64,000 nt of DNA from Paraburkholderia sp. Tr-20389 (GTDB taxonomy: Bacteria > Pseudomonadota > Gammaproteobacteria > Burkholderiales > Burkholderiaceae), in contig NZ_JAAGPD010000031.1 in the NCBI RefSeq assembly GCF_017104565.1, forward strand, positions 1 through 64,000, read 5' to 3'. Of the stretch, positions 17,993-26,416 are shown piece after piece; the first letter of the stretch is position 1; the number at the start of each line of letters is the position of its first letter. The translations under genes were made by a program, and so were the position numbers. A model generated the notes under the pieces. It had not been told where the DNA came from and searched no databases. It saw only the letters and a program-made list of their open reading frames with translations.

Positions 17993-18060
17993 AACCCGAA
18001 CCAGGAAGGCACCGCCAGCAAAAAAAACCAGAATGACGACTAGCGTCGCAGACAAAAAAA

Positions 18061-18744
18061 CTACTTCTTAACAAACCTCAAAGTAGCATCAACAATCATA
18101 GCGCGATGCCGCGCCCTCAACCTGATGTGAGACGGATCACGCCCAAACGCCGTACCGAAGGTATGCCGATTCGCGATCCGATGAAAGCACAATGAGCTAA
18201 TGAGCAGATGGAGATCGATCGCATCGATATCCTCGCGAAAATCCCCCGACGCGACCCCTCGCGTCAATAGATCTTCGATAGTATGAATCACCGTCGCATT
18301 GCGATTCTTGAAAGTCTTCACCTGCTCGATATACTTCGCGCCGTGAATGTTCTCGATCGTCACGAGACGCACGAAATCCCGATGCTTGTCGTGATAGTCG
18401 AACGTAAACTCGACGAGACTGCGCAGCCCATCCATCGGGCTCATGTCGCTGACCTTCAGATCCTGCTCGAGCGCGCGAATGTCGCCATACACTTTTTCGA
18501 GCACGGCCTCGTACAACCCTTCCTTGCTGCCGAAGTAGTAGTACAGCATGCGCTTCGTGGTATTGGTGCGCTCGGCGATCGCGTCGACACGCGCGCCCGT
18601 CAGTCCCATCGACGAAAACTCCTGCGTAGCTACTTCGAGGATGTTGCGCTTCGTCTCTTCGGGATCGTATTTGCGCCGTGGTTCGGAGGTCTCGGTCGGG
18701 GTCTCGATTTGCTCGGGCACGGTTGCTCGGCTTCCCTTTTTCAT
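18061..18744 (-). CDS. TetR/AcrR family transcriptional regulator
   Basis: 227 residues. The N-terminal HTH is clear at about 30-78: KRNILEVATQEFSSMGL, then ARVDAIAERTNTTKRMLYYYFGSKEGLYEAV, the canonical TetR helix-turn-helix. The C-terminal ligand domain includes DYHDKHRDFVRLVTIENIHG and LISSLCFHRIANRHTF. The ligand is unknown. The PuuB-like oxidase gene lies 117 bases upstream on the same strand, so the regulator may control it or be co-transcribed with it. The stop codon abuts the palindromic element. Confidence 0.92.
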   Translation of the reverse strand: MKKGSRATVPEQIETPTETSEPRRKYDPEETKRNILEVATQEFSSMGLTGARVDAIAERTNTTKRMLYYYFGSKEGLYEAVLEKVYGDIRALEQDLKVSDMSPMDGLRSLVEFTFDYHDKHRDFVRLVTIENIHGAKYIEQVKTFKNRNATVIHTIEDLLTRGVASGDFREDIDAIDLHLLISSLCFHRIANRHTFGTAFGRDPSHIRLRARHRAMIVDATLRFVKK

Positions 18745-18861
18745 TGTGTATTCCGGCGGCGATGACGTTTCATTCTAGCATGCCGAAATCGCCAGCCGGC
18801 GCGGCCTGGCGGCATGTCCGGACGTGCCGCCGGGCCCTCTCAGGCGTGCCGCGCAATCCGT

Positions 18862-20139
18862 TCAGTCCGGGCGCCGCGGACGGTCCGCGAGCGCGTCGCG
18901 TGTCTGCATCGCCGTGTAGGTCAGCTGCGCGGCGGCGAGCCCCAGCGCGCCGAACGTGTGCGTGAGACCGAACGATGCGAATGCGTCGGGCACGGGGCGT
19001 TCGCCCGCGATGGCGGCCGCCAGCAGTTCGCCCGATACCGTGGTCGGCGCCATCCCATGTCCGCCGAAGCCGACCGCGTACCAGACTCCGTCCGCGCTCT
19101 GGCCGATCTGCGGCATCTTGTGCCGCGCGTAACTCATCAGGCCACCCCATGCATGCTCGATGCGCACGTCGCGCAACTGCGGATACACCTTCAGCAGATC
19201 GCGGCGTAACAGCCGCGCAATGACTTCGGGCTCGCGTTCGAGAATCGAAATGCGACCGCCCCACAGGATGCGCGTGTCGGGCAGCGGCCGGTAGTAGTCG
19301 AAGGCGAAGCGCGTGTCGTACACGGCGGAAGGGCAGTCGATCGCGTCCGCCAGCCGCGCGCCGAGCGGCTCGGTCGCCATCACGTAGGTGGCGATCGGCA
19401 GCACCGCGCGCTCGACGCGCCGGTAGACGTTGCGCGCATAGCCGCCGCCCGCCATCACGACGTGCCGGGCGTCGACCGTCCCGTGCGCCGTATCGACCGC
19501 AAACCCCGCGCCTTGGCGGCGCAGCGACGTGACGGGCGACTGCTCGACGATCCGCACGCCGGCCGCTTCGGCGGCACGCGCGACACCGAGTACATACTTC
19601 AATGGATGAAAGTGAAATGCGTTGCGCTCGAAGAGTCCGCCGTGATAACGCGTGGTCTTCAGACGCGCGCTCAGCTCGGCGGCGCCCAGCGGTTCCCATT
19701 CGACGTCGAAGGCGTCCTTCATCAGGCGGCGCTGGCTGTCGAGCCGCGACGGATCGTCGAACCAGTTCGCGAGGATCACGCCCGCGTCGGTCGCGTCGCA
19801 GGCGATTGCGTAACGCTGGATCCGCGCGCGCATCAGATCGACCGCGTCGATGGTCAGCGCGTAGAGTTCGCGGGCACGCGCCGGCCCGAGAATCCGCAGC
19901 AGGTCCGCGCAATCGAGGCTGTAGCCGCCGAACACGAAGCCGCCGTTGCGCCCCGACGCGCCGTAGCCGACCTGCTTCGCTTCGACCACGACGACGTCCC
20001 GCACGCCGCGCTCGGCCAGTCCGAGCGCCGTCGACAGGCCCGCCAGCCCGCCGCCGACCACGCAGACGTTCGCGCCCAGCTGTCCGGTTAGTTCGGGGCG
20101 CAGGGGACGCTCGACGGTCGCTTCGTAGTAGCTATGCAT
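18862..20139 (-). CDS. FAD-dependent oxidoreductase, PuuB/DadA-like (third copy in window)
   Basis: 425 residues from ATG 20139. The FAD-binding fingerprint is VCVVGGGLAGLSTALGLAE, followed by GYGASGRNGGFVFGGYS, characteristic of gamma-glutamylputrescine oxidase and relatives. FAYDYYRPLPDTRILWGGR-like (AFDYYRPLPDTRILWGGR), HAWGGLMSYARHKMPQIG and VGFGGHGMAPTTVSGELLA also match the family. The N-terminal SYYEATVERPL aligns with the paralogue at 51638 and sets the start at 20139; an in-frame GTG at 20151 is possible. It sits next to a TetR gene and far from the polyamine operon, so it may oxidise a different amine or amino-acid substrate. Confidence 0.85.
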   Translation of the reverse strand: MHSYYEATVERPLRPELTGQLGANVCVVGGGLAGLSTALGLAERGVRDVVVVEAKQVGYGASGRNGGFVFGGYSLDCADLLRILGPARARELYALTIDAVDLMRARIQRYAIACDATDAGVILANWFDDPSRLDSQRRLMKDAFDVEWEPLGAAELSARLKTTRYHGGLFERNAFHFHPLKYVLGVARAAEAAGVRIVEQSPVTSLRRQGAGFAVDTAHGTVDARHVVMAGGGYARNVYRRVERAVLPIATYVMATEPLGARLADAIDCPSAVYDTRFAFDYYRPLPDTRILWGGRISILEREPEVIARLLRRDLLKVYPQLRDVRIEHAWGGLMSYARHKMPQIGQSADGVWYAVGFGGHGMAPTTVSGELLAAAIAGERPVPDAFASFGLTHTFGALGLAAAQLTYTAMQTRDALADRPRRPD

Positions 20140-20151
20140 GCGGTTTGGCAC

Positions 20152-20480
20152 AAAGGCGCGTAGTGTTTCGGGGGCGCGGATATATTACGCAACTTCGCCT
20201 GCATGTCGTATCCGGTATTTCAGGGGTGGTTTCACGTTCGGCAAGCGTGCGCCGCAGGTTGCATCGGCATCGAATGCGGTCTGCTTTACCCGGCTGCGCG
20301 GGACTGCGCGTTGCAGTCCGGCAAAAAATGCGCGCTTGTCGTATCTCCGTGACGACTGTGTTGCGTGGCGTACTCACCCGCGCAAGTCCCGGCGATTCCG
20401 ACCCTCGCAAACGCGCGTTCCGCGCTAGACTGACAGCAGTCGACGTGAATGTGGTTAGGCATCTGCAAGGAGACGCCGCC
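20152..20480. other. Divergent intergenic region upstream of PBP gene
   Basis: This roughly 330-bp region separates the minus-strand oxidase from the plus-strand penicillin-binding protein. It should hold both promoters. Reading frames within it lack ribosome sites and recognisable features. Confidence 0.3.
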
Positions 20481-23400
20481 ATGAATCGGCCACTACGGTT
20501 TCCGCTACGCGCAATCGGCACCACGCCCGTCTGGAAGTGGTTCAAGTGGCTCTTTTTCGCCGCGTTTCTCGTTGCCGTCGCGCTCGGCGTGCGTTTCATC
20601 CAGATCGAAATGGACACGTCGCGATTGCAGGCGCGCTATCTGTCCGAACTCACGCGCGACGTCGGCTTCACCGTGTCGGAAGGCCCGAGCGACAATATCC
20701 GCTTTCCCACCGACGGCCCGTACGACATCCGCCTTGGCTACGCCTTGCTACCCGCATTCGAACGGCGTTTGAAAGAGCGCGGGTTTTCGGTGGCATCGCA
20801 GGCACGCGATTCGGAACGGATGGCGTCGCTCGCCGACGACGGACTTTTCATTCCCTACGAAGAAAAGGATCAGGCGGGCCTGACGCTGTATGACTCGACG
20901 GGCACGCGCCTGTTCGGCTCGCAGTATCCCGCGCGCGTGTATGACGATTTCGAGGCGGTGCCGCCTCTTGTCGTGTCGGCGCTGCTCTTTATCGAAGACC
21001 GCCATCTGCTCGACACCGACGAGCCGAACCGCAATCCCGCGATCGACTGGGGGCGCTTCAGCCGCGCGCTGATGGATCAGGGGCTGCGGGTTTTCAACCA
21101 TAGCCAGCCGCAGCCCGGCGGCAGCACGCTCGCCACGCAGATCGAGAAATTCCGCCATTCACCCGGCGGCCGCACCGCGACACCGAAGGAAAAGCTCCGG
21201 CAGATCGGGTCGGCGTCCGTGCGCGCGTACCTGGACGGTCCGCGCACGATGCCCGCGCGCCAGCAGATCGTCGTCCGCTATCTGAATTCGGTGCCGCTTG
21301 CAGCGCAGCCGGGTATCGGCGAAGTGAACGGCATCGGTGACGGACTCACTGCCTGGTACGGCCGCGATTTCGCCGAAGTTAACCGTGTGCTGAAAGCGCC
21401 GCCGACGCCCGAGAATCTCCCCGAGCAGGGGCTTGCGTTCCGTCAGGTGCTGTCGCTGATGATCGCGCAACGCGGCCCGTCGCATTTCCTGCTGCGCAAG
21501 AACGATGAACTCAATGCTCTGACGGAAAGCTATCTGCGGATCTTCGCGACGAACGGCGTGATCACGCCGCAACTGCGCGATGCAGCGCTCGCGCAACAGC
21601 TCGTGCTGACACGCTCGAAGCTCGCGACGCCCGAGGGCTCGTTCATCGAACGCAAGGCGGTGACGTCGTTGCGCACGCATCTGCTGTCGTCGCTTGGCGT
21701 GTCGAATCTGTACGATCTCGACCGGCTCGACGTTCGCGTCACGTCGACGATGAACAACAAGGTTCAGCAGGCCATCAGCGATCGCCTCGCTGCTGCCACG
21801 ACGAAGGACGGCGCGCAGGCAGCGGGACTGTACGGCTTCAACATGCTGCAGCCGAAGGACGATCCGTCGAAGATCGCCTTCAGCTTCACGCTGTTCGAAA
21901 AGCGCGACGGCGCAAACCTGTTGCGCGTGCAGACGGACAGCGTGAACCGCCCGTTCGATATCAACTCGGGCGCACGCCTGAATCTCGGTTCGACGGCGAA
22001 GCTGCGCACGATCATCACGTATCTGCAGATCATGTCGGAACTGCATGCGCACTATGGTCAAATGAGCGTCGATGAACTGCGCGCGGTGAAGCCCGAGCGC
22101 GAAGACGCGTTGACGCGCTGGGCCGTCGATTATTTCATGCACACGAACGACCGCTCGCTTCCGGCGATGCTCGATGCGTCGGTGGAGCGCAAGTATTCGG
22201 CCAATGCGGGCGAAACGTTCTTCACGGGCGGCGGCGCGCAGACCTTCACGAACTTCGAAGCCGACGAGAATTCGCGCATTCTCACCGTGCATCAGGCTTT
22301 TCAGCATTCGGTGAATCTGGTGTTCGTGCGGCTCATGCGCGACATCGTCCACTACGAGACGATCAAGACGTCGGGCCCGTCGTCGCAATGGCTCAGCGAT
22401 CCCGACACGCGCAAGATGTACCTGACGCGCTTCGCCGATCAGGAAAGCCGCGTATACATGAACCGCTTCTACACGAAGTATCACGGCAAGACGCAGGACG
22501 AGATGCTTGCCGTTCTTCTGCATGGCGTGCGCAAGTCGCCGCCGAAAGTAGCGACCGTCTTGCGCAGCGTGCGGCCCGATGCACCGCAGGCGTGGTTCAA
22601 CGAGCAGATGCGTGCGGCGCTGAAGAACACGCCGAAAGCGAATCCACCCGACGATGCGCTCGCGGAGCTTTATGCGAAGTACGCGATCGACAAATTCAAC
22701 CTGAACGACCGCGCGTACATTTCGAGTGTTCATCCGCTGGAACTGTGGCTTGTCGATTATCTGCGGGAGCATCCTGAGGCAAGCGCGAACGATGTAATGG
22801 AGGCAAGCCACGACGTGCGCGCCGAATCGTACAAGTGGCTCTTCAAGACGCGCTATCACGCCACTCAAGATCGTCGCATTCGCCGTATGGTCGAGCAGCA
22901 TGCGTATGACGCGATCGGCAAATCGTGGCAGGCGCTTGGCTATCCGTTTGCGCATTTGACGCCTTCGTATGCGGCTGCGATTGGAGCATCGGGGGATCGG
23001 CCGGCGGCGCTGGCGCAGTTGATCGGTGTGATTGCGAACAAGGGGAATCAGGCGCCGACGCAGAGCTTGAGCGAGCTTGAGTTCGCGAAGGGCACGCCAT
23101 ATGAAACGCGCTTCGTGCGCGCAACGCCGCAGCCGAGCGAGGCCATTTCGCCGGAGATTGCGCGGGTCGCGCAGACCATGATGCGCGATGTCGTTGCTGG
23201 GGGGACGGCTAAGCGCCTTGCTGGTGGGATGACGTTTCCGAACGGGACGACGCTCGAGGTTTATGGCAAGACGGGGACTGGGGATCAGCGGCTCAATATT
23301 TACGCCAAGGGGCGGCGTCTGATCGAGTCGCGGAAGGTTAATCGTACGGCGACGTTTGTTTTTGCTATTGGCGATCGGTTTTTTGGTACTTTGACTGCCG

Positions 23401-23540
23401 TCGTGCATGAGCCTTATGCCAAGCGGTATGACTTTACCAGTGCACTTGCAGTGCAATTGCTGAAGTCGATGGCTGCTGAGTTGCAGCCGTTGCTGGATCG
23501 AGATTCCGATCAGGGTGGCAGTTACACTGCGGCTAGGTAG
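20481..23540 (+). CDS. Bifunctional class A penicillin-binding protein (GT51 plus transpeptidase), atypical
   Basis: 1019 residues from ATG 20481 (AAGGAGACGCCGCC upstream); the much longer upstream frame is non-coding. A single membrane anchor at about 22-42 is followed by GT51: IEDRHLL with Glu172, GGSTLATQ at 213-220 and VVRYLNSVPLAAQPG at 264-278. The transpeptidase has SxxK Ser504-Lys507 (GSTAK), SVN 610-612 and KTG 930-932. So both peptidoglycan glycosyltransferase and DD-transpeptidase sites appear intact. Oddities: the spacing after ED in GT51 has an insert (DTDEPNRNPAIDWGRF), and about 318 residues separate SxN from KTG, well over the usual. The insert (about 625-820) is charged and helical. 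No partner gene is adjacent. The stop abuts palindromic element B. Confidence 0.9.
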   Translation: MNRPLRFPLRAIGTTPVWKWFKWLFFAAFLVAVALGVRFIQIEMDTSRLQARYLSELTRDVGFTVSEGPSDNIRFPTDGPYDIRLGYALLPAFERRLKERGFSVASQARDSERMASLADDGLFIPYEEKDQAGLTLYDSTGTRLFGSQYPARVYDDFEAVPPLVVSALLFIEDRHLLDTDEPNRNPAIDWGRFSRALMDQGLRVFNHSQPQPGGSTLATQIEKFRHSPGGRTATPKEKLRQIGSASVRAYLDGPRTMPARQQIVVRYLNSVPLAAQPGIGEVNGIGDGLTAWYGRDFAEVNRVLKAPPTPENLPEQGLAFRQVLSLMIAQRGPSHFLLRKNDELNALTESYLRIFATNGVITPQLRDAALAQQLVLTRSKLATPEGSFIERKAVTSLRTHLLSSLGVSNLYDLDRLDVRVTSTMNNKVQQAISDRLAAATTKDGAQAAGLYGFNMLQPKDDPSKIAFSFTLFEKRDGANLLRVQTDSVNRPFDINSGARLNLGSTAKLRTIITYLQIMSELHAHYGQMSVDELRAVKPEREDALTRWAVDYFMHTNDRSLPAMLDASVERKYSANAGETFFTGGGAQTFTNFEADENSRILTVHQAFQHSVNLVFVRLMRDIVHYETIKTSGPSSQWLSDPDTRKMYLTRFADQESRVYMNRFYTKYHGKTQDEMLAVLLHGVRKSPPKVATVLRSVRPDAPQAWFNEQMRAALKNTPKANPPDDALAELYAKYAIDKFNLNDRAYISSVHPLELWLVDYLREHPEASANDVMEASHDVRAESYKWLFKTRYHATQDRRIRRMVEQHAYDAIGKSWQALGYPFAHLTPSYAAAIGASGDRPAALAQLIGVIANKGNQAPTQSLSELEFAKGTPYETRFVRATPQPSEAISPEIARVAQTMMRDVVAGGTAKRLAGGMTFPNGTTLEVYGKTGTGDQRLNIYAKGRRLIESRKVNRTATFVFAIGDRFFGTLTAVVHEPYAKRYDFTSALAVQLLKSMAAELQPLLDRDSDQGGSYTAAR

Positions 23541-23850
23541 GTTTTTTGCTGGCGAGCGCCTTTTTTTCGCTGGCATCCGCGGTTTCCAGCGCTGGCATCC
23601 GCGCTTTCGTAGTGGTAGTTCATGCGTTGCCCCTGTGCGGGGCGGCACTTACTTTCTTTGCCGCCGCAAAGAAAGTAAGCAAAGAAAGCGGGCTAACCCC
23701 GCCAGTGCTTGTTCCTGCCTGCGGGCCCCCAACGGGTCCCGCGCTCCAGACGGCATCGCGCTATTTCATGCGCGTTGCCAGCGTGCTAACTGCACGCCTC
23801 ACCCACTTCCCACTCCGGCGTCACGCTCCGCGTTGCCAGAAAGTCCACCG

Positions 23851-23983
23851 CCGCCCAGGTGGCAAACTGTGTGTAGCTTGTCGCATCGCATGCGTTGGCG
23901 ATTCTACGACACCGATCCGCTTTTCGGTCCGGAGTGGTGCACTTCCAGCGCGACGGCCTACACACAGTTTGCCACCTGGGCGG
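23851..23983. repeat. Inner inverted repeats and 83-bp core, copy B (inverted relative to A)
   Basis: The 25-bp arms are the same as in copy A, but the core (23876-23958) reads GGCGATTCTACGACACCGAT on the plus strand, whereas copy A carries the equivalent on the minus strand. Flanking left arms are in the same orientation in both copies, so only the core is flipped. Confidence 0.85.
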
Positions 23984-24151
23984 CGGTGGACGGTTGCTAA
24001 GGCAGTTAGTGACGCGGACGTGTGAAGAGGGTGATGCATGCGGTTAGCACGCTGGCAACGGGCATGGAATAGCACGTTGCCGCGCGAAGGACGGGGACGT
24101 TGGGGCTCCTGGGCAATCAAGTGGGCTAGCGGTGTGAGCGGCTTTCTTTTG

Positions 24152-24185
24152 CCTACTTTTCTTTGCCGCTGCAAAGAAAAGTAGG
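24152..24185. terminator. 15-bp hairpin in right arm of element B
   Basis: CCTACTTTTCTTTGC - CGCT - GCAAAGAAAAGTAGG. It lies downstream of the ROK gene stop on the minus strand and has an identical counterpart at 17819-17852 downstream of the tetR stop. A transcript-end role is plausible but unproved. Confidence 0.45.
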
Positions 24186-24338
24186 TGCTGCCCCGCACAG
24201 GGGCAACGCCTGCAAACCAGAAGCAAAGCGCGGATGCCAGCGAAAAAACCCCCAACCAAAGTCAAAAACAGCGACTAGCGTCGCAGACAACAAAAAAGCC
24301 CAGGAATGGCGACTAGCGTCGCAGACAACAAAAAAACC

Positions 24339-25589
24339 TCAAACGACAACACCCTCGGCAGGCTTCAAAAAAAGCTCATGCACAGGCGCAAAGTGCGCAT
24401 ATAAAGGCAAAATCGCGCCGCCCATCGCGCGGGCATCGGCACCAATGGTGCCTTCGAGCAACTGAGGCCTGACAATCCCTTCCCACTCAAAAGAATCGAG
24501 CACCCGCTCGGTGCGACGAATAATCTCGCGCACGAGCTGGCGATCAACTTCGCCGTCAATAACGACGGCCTCAAGATCAAGCAAAGCAGCAGCATTAGTC
24601 AACGCGCCGGCAATGGCAGGACAAGCAGTATCGAGCCATTGCTCGGTAAGCCGCCACAAATCAGCCGACAACGCCCGATGATCATGCGCCGCGGCAGCCG
24701 GCGCCCCTGCATCGACGAACAGCTTCTCGAGCACGAAGCCCGACGCCGCATGCAGCAACTGTCGAGCAGGCTGCCGCGCGTTGCCGCTCATGATCGGAAT
24801 CGAGCCGACCGCACCCGCGTTGTCGTGCGGCCCGCCATGCAGGCGCCCATCGATCACCAGCCCACCACCGATGAACGTGCCGACGAACAGATACAGAAAG
24901 TTGTGGATGCCCCGCCCCTGGCCCATCACGAGTTCGGCGGCACACGCGGCCGTCGTGTCTTTCGCGAACTCGATGGGCAAGCCCGTCATCGAAGCGATGC
25001 GAGCGCGAATGTCGATGTCGTTCCATGCATCCAGCGCTTCGGGCGGCGCGCCCAGAAAATCGCGCCAGCCGCCAAGCCACAGCGGCGCGGCAACGCCCAT
25101 GCCGACCACTTTCTCGCGCCGCGCGCCGAGCGCATCGTTGATGCGCGCGAGCTTGCTGTCGAGCGACGCAAACAGCGTGCGCGGATCGGGATACGCGTAC
25201 TCCTGCACTTCACGACAACACACGCGACCAAGAAAATCCATCGCGAGCACGTCGAGACTGCGCCGCCCGACCTTCACGCCGATTGTGTACGCGCCTTCCG
25301 CACGCAACGCGATGGGCACGGAAGGCTGCCCGATGCGTCCGCGTACGCGCGCCTGTTTCTCCAGCAGGCCGTCGTCGATCAGCCGCTCGACGATCATCGA
25401 CACGGTCTGCATCGACAGGCGCGTGAGCCGTCCCACGTCGGCCTTCGGCAAAGGTCCATGCAAACGGATCGCCTGCAGCACGATGCGTTCGTTGAACTGC
25501 CGCATGCCGACCTGGTTCGAACCGACCGTGCGTTTGAGCGGTGAACGAGTACCCGTATCCATCGACGTATTCTGGCTAGTGGTGCTCAT
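24339..25589 (-). CDS. ROK-family transcriptional regulator, probably non-catalytic
   Basis: 416 residues. An N-terminal winged HTH (about 30-80: RIVLQAIRLHGPLPKADVGR, SMQTVSMIVERLIDDGLL) is fused to a ROK domain with VGMGVAAPLWLG and FVGTFIGGGLVIDGRLHGG. The kinase features are degraded: the DxGGT phosphate motif is GVKVGRRSLDV (104-114) and the zinc CxCGxxGCxE motif is absent. So it probably binds a sugar effector but does not phosphorylate it, as in NagC/XylR/Mlc-type repressors. It starts 3 bases after the frcA stop, so it is the last gene of the sugar transporter operon and probably controls it; see the palindrome at 28681-28701. Confidence 0.85.
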   Translation of the reverse strand: MSTTSQNTSMDTGTRSPLKRTVGSNQVGMRQFNERIVLQAIRLHGPLPKADVGRLTRLSMQTVSMIVERLIDDGLLEKQARVRGRIGQPSVPIALRAEGAYTIGVKVGRRSLDVLAMDFLGRVCCREVQEYAYPDPRTLFASLDSKLARINDALGARREKVVGMGVAAPLWLGGWRDFLGAPPEALDAWNDIDIRARIASMTGLPIEFAKDTTAACAAELVMGQGRGIHNFLYLFVGTFIGGGLVIDGRLHGGPHDNAGAVGSIPIMSGNARQPARQLLHAASGFVLEKLFVDAGAPAAAAHDHRALSADLWRLTEQWLDTACPAIAGALTNAAALLDLEAVVIDGEVDRQLVREIIRRTERVLDSFEWEGIVRPQLLEGTIGADARAMGGAILPLYAHFAPVHELFLKPAEGVVV

Positions 25590-25592
25590 GCA

Positions 25593-26393
25593 TCACGCGA
25601 TCGCTCGCACATCGGCCTGCTTCGCGCCCGTCATGATCGCAACGGCATCCGACATGTGGATGTCGTTCTTGTTCACGAGCGCCGCACGCCTGCCGAGCCG
25701 CTGAATATGAATGCGGTCCGCGATCTCGAACACGTGCGGCATGTTGTGGCTGATCAGAATGACGGGCAAGCCGCGATCGCGCACACGCCGGATCAGTTCG
25801 AGCACCATGTTGCCTTCCTTCACGCCGAGCGCCGCCGTCGGTTCGTCGAGAATCACGACGTGCCGCGCGAACGCCGCGCTGCGCGCCACCGCGACGCCCT
25901 GGCGTTGACCGCCCGAGAGCGTTTCGACGGCCTGACGCATCGAACGGATGCCGATCTGCAAGTCCTTCATCGCGTTGGTCGCTTCATCGAGCATGCGGCG
26001 CTTGTCGATGATCTTGAAGATCTTGCCGCGCCAGCCCGGCTTCACGAGTTCGCGTGCGAGGAACAGGTTCTCCGCGATGCTCATCGCGGGCGCAACGGCG
26101 AGATCCTGATAGACGGTTTCGATGCCTTGCTGGCGTGCATCGATCGGGCTGCGGAACTTGACGGGCTTGCCGTCGAGCAGCAGATCGCCTTCATCGGGGA
26201 CCAGCGCGCCGGACAGCGCCTTGATCAGCGACGACTTGCCCGCGCCGTTGTCGCCGATCACGGCCATGATTTCGCCCGGCATTACTTCGAAGTCGCAGCC
26301 GTCGAGTGCGGTGACCTGGCCGTAGCGCTTGATCAGTCCACGTGCTTGCAGAACAGCGGTCTTGCCGTTGGCGGAAGAGGGGGATGTCGACAT
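25593..26393 (-). CDS. frcA: Sugar ABC transporter ATP-binding protein, FrcA-like
   Basis: 266 residues: a single ATPase domain, unlike the usual double-domain RbsA/XylG type. Walker A GDNGAGKSS, signature LSGGQRQGVAVARSAAF, Walker B HVVILDEPTAALGVKE, and the C-terminal HNMPHVFEIADRIHIQRLGRR and MSDAVAIMTGAK closely follow Sinorhizobium FrcA as I remember it. FrcA energises uptake of fructose, ribose and mannose. It lies between frcC and the ROK gene in the order frcB-frcC-frcA-ROK, like the rhizobial frcBCAK operon. Sugar specificity is by analogy. Confidence 0.85.
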   Translation of the reverse strand: MSTSPSSANGKTAVLQARGLIKRYGQVTALDGCDFEVMPGEIMAVIGDNGAGKSSLIKALSGALVPDEGDLLLDGKPVKFRSPIDARQQGIETVYQDLAVAPAMSIAENLFLARELVKPGWRGKIFKIIDKRRMLDEATNAMKDLQIGIRSMRQAVETLSGGQRQGVAVARSAAFARHVVILDEPTAALGVKEGNMVLELIRRVRDRGLPVILISHNMPHVFEIADRIHIQRLGRRAALVNKNDIHMSDAVAIMTGAKQADVRAIA

Positions 26394-26416
26394 GACAGGC
26401 TCCTTCAGATATCGAA

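Larger units (their letters stand above)
17181..18054. repeat. Long palindromic intergenic element, copy A
   Basis: About 874 bp between convergent stops. The ends are near-perfect inverted repeats (17181-17220 against 18014-18054; one mismatch, one indel). Within them the two arms are diverged reverse complements: a CGCTGGCATCCGCG module, a GTTGCCCCTGTGCGGGGC module, a hairpin (14-bp stem 17315-17346; 15-bp stem 17819-17852), a CCTGCGGGCCCCCA module, and a perfect 25-bp inverted repeat (17517-17541 and 17625-17649) around an 83-bp core (17542-17624). There is no transposase or credible gene. Reading frames across it merely follow the repeat. It may end transcription of both flanking genes. 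A second copy lies at 23541-24333. Confidence 0.85.
23541..24333. repeat. Long palindromic intergenic element, copy B
   Basis: The same element as at 17181-18054, again between convergent stops (PBP and ROK). Its left arm 23548-23809 appears identical over 262 bases to 17215-17476. The outermost left terminal repeat is missing: the element starts one base after the PBP stop. On the right, the terminal motif GCGACTAGCGTCGCAGACA occurs twice in tandem (24271-24289, 24309-24327). The 25-bp inner inverted repeats are at 23851-23875 and 23959-23983 and enclose an 83-bp core. Right-arm hairpin at 24152-24185. No transposase or credible gene. Confidence 0.85.

Noticed and set aside
17477-18055. Minus-strand frame of 192 codons with repeated Leu/Trp/His/Arg blocks
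   Set aside because: It reads across four 26-bp direct repeats (period not divisible by three) and the inner inverted repeat; the apparent protein repeats come from frame cycling.
19602-20480. Long plus-strand upstream extension of the PBP frame
   Set aside because: Overlaps the opposite-strand oxidase gene, is Arg-rich and lacks a ribosome site; the clear AAGGAG-ATG start at 20481 begins just before the membrane anchor.
21159-23648. 829-codon minus-strand frame
   Set aside because: Antisense to the penicillin-binding protein with all active-site motifs; very Arg/His-rich, typical of a GC-rich shadow.
17181-24333. Composite transposon made of two flanking copies of the element
   Set aside because: The copies are in the same orientation and flank tetR, an oxidase and a PBP, but no transposase, target duplication or atypical gene content supports a mobile unit.
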